DNA of 64,000 nucleotides, from contig NZ_CP137636.1 in assembly GCF_036670015.1 (NCBI RefSeq), positions 3,388,501 through 3,452,500 of the forward strand. The letters are read 5' to 3'. How positions within the stretch are numbered: position 1 is the stretch's first letter; each line of letters starts with the position of its first letter. A model generated the notes under the pieces. It worked only from the letters and a program-made list of their open reading frames with translations, did no database searches and was not told where the DNA came from. Shown here in pieces: positions 46,126 through 53,571 of this stretch. Position numbers and translations under genes: made by a program. This DNA is from Niallia sp. XMNu-256. Lineage in GTDB: Bacteria; Bacillota; Bacilli; Bacillales; Cytobacillaceae.

Positions 46126-47256
46126 TCATGAAAAATTATTTAGGGCTTTTTGTATTTCCGTTTTTACGTCCTCATCAAGCTCGTTATTATAGGCCTGCCG
46201 TAAGATGGCAGCTGAATTTTTCCCATTCATTTTTCCAATCGCCCATGCAGCCGTTCCACGTATCATCGGGCGGGGATCATTTCTTAATAACTCTGTCAAA
46301 TCCTCTAACGTTGATTCATCTTTAAAGTGAGCTAGAGCCATAATGGCATTTCTTTGAATCGGATTTTTCCCTCGCCAAGCTCCAGATACATGACCAAACT
46401 TTTCTTTGAATTGTCGATTCGATAATGTAAGAATCGGTTGTAATAAAGGCTTTGCAATCTCAGGCTCCGGCTCGACCTCAGGATGAAGGTGAAAATCCTT
46501 CCCTTTATTAACCGGACAAGCGGTTTGACAAGAATCACAGCCATAGAGGCGATTGCCGATTTTGTCACGGAATTCTTCTGGTATGATTTCCTTTGTTTGT
46601 GTTAAAAAAGAAATGCAGCGTTTGGCATTAATTTGTCCCCCTTGAATTAAGGCGCCCGTCGGACAAGCATCCAAACATTTTGTACATGTACCACACTGGT
46701 CCTCCATTGGGGTATCTGGTTCAAACGGAAGATTGGTTATCATTTCACCTAAATAGACATACGAGCCAAACTCAGGTGTAATAATCGAACAGTTTTTTCC
46801 GCTCCACCCTATTCCTGCTCGTTCCGCTACAGCTCGATCTGCTAACTCCCCCGTATCGACCATTGATTTGCATTTGGCCTCCGGAACTTTTTCCTGAATA
46901 AAAGTCTCGAGCTTTTTCAATCGTTCACGTAGGACAAGGTGATAATCTTGCCCCCAAGAAGCACGCGAAAAGATGCCTCTCCGTTCCCCCTTTTTACTTG
47001 TGACCCGTTCTTTCATTTTTGATGGATATGCGACTGCAATTGAAATAATCGAAGAGGCCCCCTCCATTAACAGACGGGGATTCGTTCTTTTATCAATATC
47101 AGGTTCCTCAAAGCCAGATTGATATTGCAACTCTTTTTGTCGTATGAGTCGATTTTTTAATTCATCAAACGGGGAGGCCGTTGTGAATCCAATCTTATCG
47201 ATACCGATCGTTTGACTGTATTGAATAATTTCCTGCTTTAGTTGGGTAACATTCAC
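46126..47256 (-). CDS. queG: Epoxyqueuosine reductase
   Basis: 376 residues from a GTG start after AAAGGGGG. Two [4Fe-4S] cluster motifs are present, CGTCTKCLDACPTGAL (near residue 187) and CDSCQTACPVNK (near 244). A HEAT-like repeat domain follows (about 290-370), the long form seen in B. subtilis YhbA. It reduces epoxyqueuosine to queuosine in tRNA using cobalamin. The order queG-yhbB-trmL is conserved in B. subtilis. Confidence 0.95.
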   Translation of the reverse strand: MNVTQLKQEIIQYSQTIGIDKIGFTTASPFDELKNRLIRQKELQYQSGFEEPDIDKRTNPRLLMEGASSIISIAVAYPSKMKERVTSKKGERRGIFSRASWGQDYHLVLRERLKKLETFIQEKVPEAKCKSMVDTGELADRAVAERAGIGWSGKNCSIITPEFGSYVYLGEMITNLPFEPDTPMEDQCGTCTKCLDACPTGALIQGGQINAKRCISFLTQTKEIIPEEFRDKIGNRLYGCDSCQTACPVNKGKDFHLHPEVEPEPEIAKPLLQPILTLSNRQFKEKFGHVSGAWRGKNPIQRNAIMALAHFKDESTLEDLTELLRNDPRPMIRGTAAWAIGKMNGKNSAAILRQAYNNELDEDVKTEIQKALNNFS

Positions 47257-47305
47257 AGTAGGTACCCCCTTTCATTTGATAAAAATAGTCATACATGTGA
47301 TAGTA

Positions 47306-47396
47306 ATATAAAGTGAAACTTCCATCATTGGGAGGGGTTTTTCATCCCCCACTGATGGTTAGCTTTAGGCCACAGCTTGCTGGTCACGCAGACGTT
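47306..47396 (+). repeat. Family B dispersed repeat, copy 4 (5' part, fused to a coding frame)
   Basis: Carries the opening hairpin (CTTCCATCATTGGGAGGGG, then CCCCCACTGATGG), then CTTTAGGCCACAGC and TGGTCACGCAGACGTT, where it stops abruptly. The B3/B4-domain frame remains open through it, so a translation of this region would add repeat-encoded residues. Confidence 0.8.
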
Positions 47397-47429
47397 AAAG
47401 ATTTTATTGGTCAGTGGGAGATGGAAAAA

Positions 47430-48095
47430 TTGGAAATGAAAATAGCATCTGAAATCTATGAGTACATACCAGATTTTAAAATCGGACTTATTAAGTATCA
47501 TAATATTACAGTTGGAGAATCCCCACAAATGTTAAAAGGACGGCTTCAACTTTTCCAGGAATCGCTCTTTTTTGAAATGGAAGATAAAAAAGCAACTGAC
47601 TTTCCTAGTATTCAGGAGTGGAGACAAGTATTTAAACAAACAGGTAAAGACCCTAATCGGTATCGCCATTCTGCAGAAGCGTTATACCGTAGAGTTCAAA
47701 AACAAGACTATTTGCCGTCCATCCATAGTGCTACAGATTTAAATAATTTCTTCTCTTTACAGTATGGAATCCCGTTTGGCATCTATGATCAAGAAAAGAT
47801 CCAAGGGGATGTAATCACGGTTCGATTAGGCGAAGATGACGAAGCTTACCTTGGTCTGAATGGTCGCGATAATTCATTGCATCGCCTTCTGTTATCAGCC
47901 GATGATGCTGGTCCATTTGGGACCCCGTTTGTTGATTCAGAACGAACCGCCGTTACTAAAAATACGAAACATGCGGTTCAAATTGTTTATTTACAGCCTT
48001 CTATGCCATTATCTCAAGCGGAGAAATTAGTTACTGCTGTTGCTGATATGTTTACAGGTATTAATGGTGGAAATAGTATGTGTAAGGTCGTATAG
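47430..48095 (+). CDS. B3/B4 (tRNA-editing-like) domain protein
   Basis: About 221 residues from a TTG at 47430, 9 bases after GGGAG; ATG 47421 and ATG 47436 are alternatives. The frame is open back to 47313, but that part is encoded by a family B repeat. The start (KIASEIYEYIPDFKIGLIKY) matches stand-alone proteins with the B3/B4 domain of phenylalanyl-tRNA synthetase, and the pattern ADDAGPFGTPFVDSERTAV is typical. Such proteins may hydrolyse mischarged tRNA, but the function is unproven. A terminator follows. Confidence 0.82.
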   Translation: MEMKIASEIYEYIPDFKIGLIKYHNITVGESPQMLKGRLQLFQESLFFEMEDKKATDFPSIQEWRQVFKQTGKDPNRYRHSAEALYRRVQKQDYLPSIHSATDLNNFFSLQYGIPFGIYDQEKIQGDVITVRLGEDDEAYLGLNGRDNSLHRLLLSADDAGPFGTPFVDSERTAVTKNTKHAVQIVYLQPSMPLSQAEKLVTAVADMFTGINGGNSMCKVV

Positions 48096-48118
48096 ATAAA
48101 TTGTTATTTTTAAAGTTG

Positions 48119-48156
48119 TGTTGCGTTTATCGTAGTGATGATAAACGCAATTTTTG
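48119..48156 (+). terminator. Terminator after the B3/B4 gene
   Basis: TTGCGTTTATC (48121-48131) pairs perfectly with GATAAACGCAA (48140-48150), followed by TTTTTG. Confidence 0.88.
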
Positions 48157-48208
48157 TCTGTTTACTCGATTTTTGCTGTTATCAACATTAAGTATTTGTA
48201 TCAGTAAA

Positions 48209-48256
48209 TTAAAAAACGCAATACTTCGTTCTCTCTGAAACGAAATACTGCGTTGA
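48209..48256 (-). terminator. Terminator after tRNA-Gly
   Basis: AACGCAATACTTCGTT and AACGAAATACTGCGTT form a 16-bp stem with two mismatches; on the minus strand TTTTTT follows. It is about 20 bases downstream of the tRNA. Confidence 0.8.
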
Positions 48257-48274
48257 TAGAGTGGTTTTTACTAG

Positions 48275-48345
48275 AGCGGGTGAAGGGAATCGAACCCTCG
48301 ACAACAGCTTGGAAGGCTGTGGTTTTACCACTAAACTACACCCGC
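48275..48345 (-). tRNA. tRNA-Gly (anticodon UCC)
   Basis: On the minus strand the acceptor stem is GCGGGTG/CACCCGC, the D-arm contains AGTTTAGTGGT, the anticodon loop CTTCCAA carries UCC, and the T-arm is GAGGGTTCGATTCCCTT. About 71 bases; the 3' CCA is not encoded. A terminator hairpin follows. The gene stands alone. Confidence 0.95.
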
Positions 48346-48613
48346 AATGAATCAATGAATTAATCATAACAAAACATTTACATTAATTCAACAAAAAAAA
48401 CAAAAAAAATACATAAATCTGTCGAACGATGTCATCATAACGCTTTTAGTGTAAAAAAATATTAATTTTTTCCATTAATAAGTACTCTATCTACATGTTA
48501 TCCATAAACTTCTATCTTTATCCACGAACTCTAATCTGCATGATGATTTGATTTTATATCTTTATAGACGAATAACGTGACCGAACCCTATCCAACATCA
48601 TATACAACAATAT
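48346..48613. other. Gene-free A/T-rich region upstream of galU
   Basis: About 270 bases with no coding frame recognised. It presumably holds the tRNA-Gly promoter (minus strand), but I could not place it confidently. Confidence 0.4.
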
Positions 48614-48735
48614 AATATAAAGTGAACTTCCATCATTGGGGTTTGCTTTCATCCCTCCACTGATGGAAAGCTTTCGGCTACAGCGTACTGGTCACGCAGA
48701 TGTTGTCGTAGGCGTATAGTATGGTGTTCAACTTA
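48614..48735 (+). repeat. Family B dispersed repeat, copy 5
   Basis: Opens with AAAGTGAACTTCCATCATTG and the hairpin partner CCACTGATGGAAAGC, then TTTCGGCTACAGC, CTGGTCACGCAGATGTTGTC and GTTCAACTT, and stops 20 bases before the galU ATG. It therefore forms most of the galU leader. Confidence 0.8.
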
Positions 48736-48757
48736 ACAATCTAGAAGGAGACAGCTT

Positions 48758-49657
48758 ATGAAAATTCGTAAAGCCATTATCCCTGCCGCAGGACTAGGAA
48801 CCCGATTTTTACCAGCAACTAAAGCACAACCGAAAGAGATGCTGCCAATAGTAGATAAGCCGACCATTCAATACATTGTCGAGGAAGCTGTGGCCTCCGG
48901 GATCGAAGAAATTGTCATTATTATTGGTCGTGGAAAACGCTCGATTGAAGATCATTTTGATAAATCCTATGAATTGGAAGACGCGTTATTACAGAAAAAT
49001 AAGTTAGACATATTAAAAGAGGTTCAAAAAATATCAGATTTAGCCAGTATCTATTATGTCCGCCAAAAAGAGGCCAAGGGGCTTGGAGATGCGATTCTAT
49101 GTGCGAAGAGTTTCATAGGAGATGAGCCTTTTGCTATTTTACTAGGAGACGATATTGTCATGAGTGATACCCCTTGTTTAAAGCAACTTATCGATGTTTT
49201 TGAGTACTGTAACAGTTCATGTATTGCTGTTCAGACTGTACCAGAATCTGACGTGCATAAATACGGAATCGTAAAACCAAAAAGCGCCAATATCGATCCA
49301 AATCTTTTCTACATCGATTCTTTAATTGAGAAGCCAAAAAAGGACTATGCTCCTTCGAGATATGCGATTATGGGGCGTTATGTATTGAGGCCTGAAATAT
49401 TTGACATTCTTAGCAGGCTTCCTGTTGGTCAAAATGAAGAGCTTCAATTAACAGATGCGATTAATGAATTAAATAAGATACAAGCGGTTCTCGCCTATAA
49501 ATTTGAAGGAAAGCGCTACGATATTGGCGATAAAATGGGGTTTATCAAAGCAACTTTAGACTTTGCGTTAGAGCGTGAGGATATGAAAGAAGAAGTAATG
49601 AGTTACTTGCAGGGAGTCTATGAAAATAGCATGAAAAGAGAGTCTGATAAAAAATGA
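48758..49657 (+). CDS. galU: UTP-glucose-1-phosphate uridylyltransferase
   Basis: 299 residues. The nucleotide-binding start is AIIPAAGLGTRFLPATKAQPKEMLPIVDKP, and further signatures are GLGDAILCAK, ILLGDDIVM and EKPKKDYAPSRYAIMGRYVL. The enzyme makes UDP-glucose from glucose 1-phosphate and UTP (GtaB in B. subtilis). AGAAGGAGACAGCTT precedes the ATG. It overlaps ugd by 4 bases, so both make UDP-glucuronate together. Confidence 0.96.
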   Translation: MKIRKAIIPAAGLGTRFLPATKAQPKEMLPIVDKPTIQYIVEEAVASGIEEIVIIIGRGKRSIEDHFDKSYELEDALLQKNKLDILKEVQKISDLASIYYVRQKEAKGLGDAILCAKSFIGDEPFAILLGDDIVMSDTPCLKQLIDVFEYCNSSCIAVQTVPESDVHKYGIVKPKSANIDPNLFYIDSLIEKPKKDYAPSRYAIMGRYVLRPEIFDILSRLPVGQNEELQLTDAINELNKIQAVLAYKFEGKRYDIGDKMGFIKATLDFALEREDMKEEVMSYLQGVYENSMKRESDKK

Positions 49658-50964
49658 AAATAGCCGTAATTGGAACTGGTTATGTTGGATTATCAACAGG
49701 TGTTGTTTTATCTGAAATTGGCCATAACGTAGTTTGCATTGATGTTGATGAGCAAAAGATTGAGCGATTACAGAATGGTATTTCTCCTATTTATGAACCA
49801 GGTTTAGAGCCCTTACTAACCAAAAACATAAAAAATGGACAACTTGTTTTTACTAGTTCTCATAAAATAGGTTTAACAGATTCAGAAGTCATTATTTTAG
49901 CGGTTGGGACCCCGCAACAAAACGATGGAAGCGCTGACTTATCGTACCTTATTCAAGCAGCAAAGGACCTGACCCCTCATTTAAAAAATGAAAGCATTGT
50001 TATGATTAAAAGCACAGTTCCAGTTGGAACCAATGATTTTATCAAAAAATTGATTGCAGAACATCTTCCACATAACACTTCCTTCTCAATGGTATCAAAT
50101 CCTGAATTTCTCCGCCAAGGCTCTGCAATAAAGGATACTTTACATCCAGATCGAATTATTATTGGCTCAACTGTTCAAAAAGCCGCTGTTAAAATAGAAG
50201 AAATGTATAAACCCCTTAACGCTCCGATCATCCATACGAGTATTGAAAGTGCCGAAATGATTAAATATGCCTCAAATGCCTTTTTAGCGACAAAAATTAG
50301 TTTTATTAATGAAATTGCGAATCTCTGTGAAGTTATAGGGGCTAATGTAGAGGATGTTGCTAGAGGAATGGGACTTGATAAGCGGATCGGTGAAGCTTTT
50401 CTACAAGCTGGAATCGGCTATGGTGGTTCTTGTTTCCCAAAAGATACAAAAGCTCTTCTCCATTCTGCCAATTTACATGGTCAAGCATTCTCTCAATTAC
50501 ATGAAACCATCGCAGTTAATAACACCCAACCCCTTCTTTTAGTCAAAAAAGCAACTCAACGATTTACCAACTTAAAAGGAAAAAAGTTTGCCTTACTCGG
50601 TCTATCCTTTAAACCAGAGACAGATGATATGAGAGAAGCACCATCGATTAAAATTGCAAATGTATTAGTGGAATCCGGTTCTCGAGTGATAGCCTATGAT
50701 CCAATTGCCACCGATAATGCCAAGAAAGTATTGAAAGATTCTATAGAATATGCAACTTCCATCAATGAAGCCATAAAAGATGCGGACGCCCTTTTCCTTG
50801 TCACCGAATGGAATGAATTTAAGCAACTTGATTTAAGCACTGTTACAGAGCTGATGAAACAGCCGATTATTTTTGACGGCCGGAATTGTTTTAAGGAGGA
50901 TCATATTCATGCTTGTGAAAGTATTGAATATTATCCGGTAGGGAAAAAATCGATTATTAAATAA
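49654..50964 (+). CDS. ugd: UDP-glucose 6-dehydrogenase
   Basis: 436 residues. The NAD-binding motif is IGTGYVGLSTGVVLSEIGH at the N-terminus, and the catalytic cysteine is in GIGYGGSCFPKDTKAL (near residue 260). It oxidises UDP-glucose to UDP-glucuronate. In B. subtilis the paralogue TuaD feeds teichuronic acid synthesis, which fits the galU neighbour. No glycosyltransferase follows, so the end product (teichuronic acid, capsule or other) is unknown. Confidence 0.96.
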   Translation: MKIAVIGTGYVGLSTGVVLSEIGHNVVCIDVDEQKIERLQNGISPIYEPGLEPLLTKNIKNGQLVFTSSHKIGLTDSEVIILAVGTPQQNDGSADLSYLIQAAKDLTPHLKNESIVMIKSTVPVGTNDFIKKLIAEHLPHNTSFSMVSNPEFLRQGSAIKDTLHPDRIIIGSTVQKAAVKIEEMYKPLNAPIIHTSIESAEMIKYASNAFLATKISFINEIANLCEVIGANVEDVARGMGLDKRIGEAFLQAGIGYGGSCFPKDTKALLHSANLHGQAFSQLHETIAVNNTQPLLLVKKATQRFTNLKGKKFALLGLSFKPETDDMREAPSIKIANVLVESGSRVIAYDPIATDNAKKVLKDSIEYATSINEAIKDADALFLVTEWNEFKQLDLSTVTELMKQPIIFDGRNCFKEDHIHACESIEYYPVGKKSIIK

Positions 50965-50965
50965 A

Positions 50966-51010
50966 ACAGGGAACGGTTTCGCACTTTTCACTGCGAGCCA
51001 TTCCCTCGTT
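50966..51010 (+). terminator. Terminator after ugd
   Basis: GGGAACGG...CCATTCCC with an inner TTCGCA/TGCGA stem, followed by TCGTTT. Confidence 0.75.
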
Positions 51011-51028
51011 TACATTAATGAATCAGTC

Positions 51029-51577
51029 CTATTGATACTTTTTAATCAATTCAACAAACGCATCAACGAAAGATTGCATGAATTTAGCCGTATCGTCATT
51101 TTTGAAATTGCCATTGTCATCTAATAAATTAAACGAATCTGCCAAGTACACTTCAGGTTGTTGAAGAACAGGCATATTTAAAAATACAAGCGGTTGACGT
51201 AAATGGTGATTAGCACCAAATCCACCTAGGTTACCTGGTGATTGACTAATAATTGCTGCTGGCTTTCCGTCCCATGAACTTTGACCATAAGGGCGTGAAC
51301 CAACATCCAATGCATTTTTGAGTGCTGCTGTAATGGAACGATTATATTCTGGTGTAACGAATAAAATAGCATCCATTTCTTTTAATTTGTTTCGGAACGC
51401 TGTGTATTCTGCTGGAGGATTGTCTTGGTCAATATCCTCGTTATATAGTGGAAGATTGCCAATTTCGATTATTTCTGCTTCATATCCAGCAGGGAATAAT
51501 TTTGCAACGCTCTTTCCAATTTTCGTAGAAACAGATTCTTTACGTAAACTACCTGAAATAATACCAACTTTTGTCAT
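51029..51577 (-). CDS. NADPH-dependent FMN reductase (YhdA-like)
   Basis: 182 residues with a flavodoxin-like fold: GIISGSLRKESVSTKIGK at the N-terminus, FVTPEYNRSITAALKNALD near residue 80, and SQSPGNLGGFGANHHLR near 115. Members such as azobenzene reductase (YhdA) and ChrR reduce flavins, quinones or azo dyes with NADPH. It could supply reduced flavin to the monooxygenase at 56041-57243, but this is a guess from proximity. Confidence 0.92.
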   Translation of the reverse strand: MTKVGIISGSLRKESVSTKIGKSVAKLFPAGYEAEIIEIGNLPLYNEDIDQDNPPAEYTAFRNKLKEMDAILFVTPEYNRSITAALKNALDVGSRPYGQSSWDGKPAAIISQSPGNLGGFGANHHLRQPLVFLNMPVLQQPEVYLADSFNLLDDNGNFKNDDTAKFMQSFVDAFVELIKKYQ

Positions 51578-51741
51578 TTTTGCCCACCCTTTTATGTAGT
51601 TTTTACTCTTAACTCAAAATAATTATATTCGAAGTAAAATCTTATTTCAAATAATAACCTTATAAAAGCTATAATTCTCTCCCTTTGGAGTGATATTCGA
51701 AAATGTGTCAATGAATGACCTAGCAAATTTCCCAAATAAAA

Positions 51742-51778
51742 ATGACACTCACCTTGATTCGGGAGTGTCATTTTTCTA
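51742..51778 (-). terminator. Terminator after the meta-cleavage hydrolase gene
   Basis: AAATGACACTCAC and GGGAGTGTCATTT flank an 8-base loop, with T-runs on both sides. It lies about 80 bases after the hydrolase stop (51855). Confidence 0.8.
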
Positions 51779-51854
51779 GTACATAGGGACAACTTTTTTC
51801 TAAATGAATTTATTTTCACAAAAACGATAACTCTGATTATTTAGTCATTTATGA

Positions 51855-52697
51855 TTATACGGTTTCAGCTGTTTTAGCTTGATTTAAAAACCCAATTACT
51901 TGAGCAAGAAATTCCTGTGTTTTTTCAATTTGCACCCAGTGTCCACAGTGTGGGAATACATGTAACTCTGCATCTGGGATTAATTGCGCGATTTTCCAGC
52001 TTGTTTCTTCTAAAGGAATCACTTGGTCCTCACGTCCATGAATTAATAGAACCGGATGCTTGATGCTTGCTAATTCTTCATCCGTTAAAGCCATCGCATC
52101 TAAATGGCGCTGTCTAGGTGCTGGAAACATGCTTGAGAATGCTTCATGAAATCCTTCCTGGATACTTGATTGGTAACGCATTTCGACTAAATCATCATTT
52201 GCCGCACTCGTTTGATCATACGCAAAGATTTTAATTAGTTCTTTCATATTTTCAAAGCTTGGCTCATAGCCCCAAACGGCATCTAGGCCTTTTGAAATCG
52301 TTGATTTATTTCCAACGCTGCCCATCAAAATAACTTTATTAACAAGATCTGGACGGCGATGAACTAAGTTAAGGGCAATGGCTCCTCCGAAAGAGTTACC
52401 AACAATGGAAACTTTCTTCTCACCGATCGTTTCAATGAAATCAATCATATGATTAACCCAAGCATCAATCGAATATTTAATTCCTGCTGGTCTGTCCGTG
52501 TATCCAAATCCAACTACATCTGGCGCATAAACATGAAAGTGTTCTGAAAGAGTTGGCAGAGCTAATCGCCAGTTTGCCCATGCGGATACCCCTGGGCCTG
52601 AACCGTGGATTAATAGTAGGGCTTCCCCTTGACCTGCTTCATGATAATGTGTACGAATCCCTTTAACATCAATATACTTTCCATTTTCTAATGTCAT
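51855..52697 (-). CDS. Alpha/beta hydrolase, meta-cleavage product C-C hydrolase type
   Basis: 280 residues from the ATG at 52697, which follows TAGGAGGAGATATATC; a longer frame upstream is encoded partly by a family A repeat. It has the classic MCP-hydrolase start (IRTHYHEAGQGEALLLIHGSGPGVSAWANW), nucleophile elbow GNSFGGAIALN (serine near residue 101), acid D in GREDQVIPLE and catalytic H in HCGHWVQIE. Enzymes of this group (TodF, BphD, HsaD, DmpD) hydrolyse the ring-fission product of extradiol dioxygenases. It fits the extradiol dioxygenase at 57391. The exact substrate is unknown. Confidence 0.92.
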   Translation of the reverse strand: MTLENGKYIDVKGIRTHYHEAGQGEALLLIHGSGPGVSAWANWRLALPTLSEHFHVYAPDVVGFGYTDRPAGIKYSIDAWVNHMIDFIETIGEKKVSIVGNSFGGAIALNLVHRRPDLVNKVILMGSVGNKSTISKGLDAVWGYEPSFENMKELIKIFAYDQTSAANDDLVEMRYQSSIQEGFHEAFSSMFPAPRQRHLDAMALTDEELASIKHPVLLIHGREDQVIPLEETSWKIAQLIPDAELHVFPHCGHWVQIEKTQEFLAQVIGFLNQAKTAETV

Positions 52698-52745
52698 GAT
52701 ATATCTCCTCCTAGTAGTTGTCTTATATATAGTAATCCAATGTGC

Positions 52746-52910
52746 CTTGGCGTATTGGTGCCCAGTTTTTAATCGAGCTAGTTCAATAAACTTCATGCCA
52801 GAGGCTTTAACTTCATTCATGCAAGTGTTAGCCCCACTAAGGTAAATTGTTAAAAGCTGAAATATACATCACCACAAAAGTGAGAGACTACTGAATGAAG
52901 TTAAGCTGGA
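52746..52910 (+). repeat. Family A dispersed repeat, copy 6
   Basis: A divergent copy between the two hydrolase genes: GCGTATTGGTGCCCAGTTTT, TCGAGCTAGTTCAATAAA, then a terminal hairpin with arms TTTAACTTCATTCA and TGAATGAAGTTAA. Confidence 0.65.
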
Positions 52911-53564
52911 TTAAAACTCCATTTGATGTAACTCCTGACGCAGCCATGTGACCACATCATTTTTATTATTTTCAGTAATTTCATGTGCTGCAGGGTAAAT
53001 GGTGTATTTTACTGACCCTGCATTTTCACTTAAATAATCATAGTTTTCTCGACCCACGTTTAAACCAAAAATTGGGTCTGATGCACCCTGGCATAGAAAT
53101 ACATGTAAATGATCCACCGATTTTAATGGATATTCTTGTTTTACAAAATCTGGAATATATCCATGCATTGGTACAATACCCTTAATTGAATCACCTAAAA
53201 CCAACGCAAGTGTCATACTAAGGATTGCTCCTTGACTAAACCCAATGAGATATTTTTTATCAGAGGCAATTGGATATTGATTTGAAGCATAGTCAATGAA
53301 ACTTTTTAGTTTCTCAACGCTGCTATCAAATAAATCGCGCTCAGGGTTGCCATATCCTTTTAAATAATAGTACGCATACCCGTTTTCATATGTAAGATCA
53401 CCTTGTACTCCAATGATTATATAATCCTCTTTTAATTCTGATACTAGATCGAGCATGTATCCCTCGTCATAGCCAATTCCATGAAAGGCAAAAATGACTG
53501 GATACTTTTTACCCTCTATCATTTTTTCTGGTAAGTGGATTTGATATGAATAGAGGCTTTTCAT
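52911..53564 (-). CDS. Esterase of the alpha/beta hydrolase fold (phospholipase/carboxylesterase type)
   Basis: 217 residues. Catalytic serine is in GFSQGAILS (near residue 110), aspartate in GASDPIFGLNVG (near 163) and histidine in AAHEITENN (near 193). The short fold, with a simple cap, is typical of small carboxylesterases; no signal peptide is present. It lies between the MCP hydrolase gene and the regulator gene, only 7 bases downstream of the regulator. It may cleave an ester related to the aromatic substrate; that is inferred from position only. Confidence 0.82.
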   Translation of the reverse strand: MKSLYSYQIHLPEKMIEGKKYPVIFAFHGIGYDEGYMLDLVSELKEDYIIIGVQGDLTYENGYAYYYLKGYGNPERDLFDSSVEKLKSFIDYASNQYPIASDKKYLIGFSQGAILSMTLALVLGDSIKGIVPMHGYIPDFVKQEYPLKSVDHLHVFLCQGASDPIFGLNVGRENYDYLSENAGSVKYTIYPAAHEITENNKNDVVTWLRQELHQMEF

Positions 53565-53571
53565 CTATTTT

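Noticed and set aside
51592-51819. 75-codon minus-strand frame next to the FMN reductase
   Set aside because: Contains a terminator hairpin (51742-51778), has no ribosome site, and shows no family resemblance.
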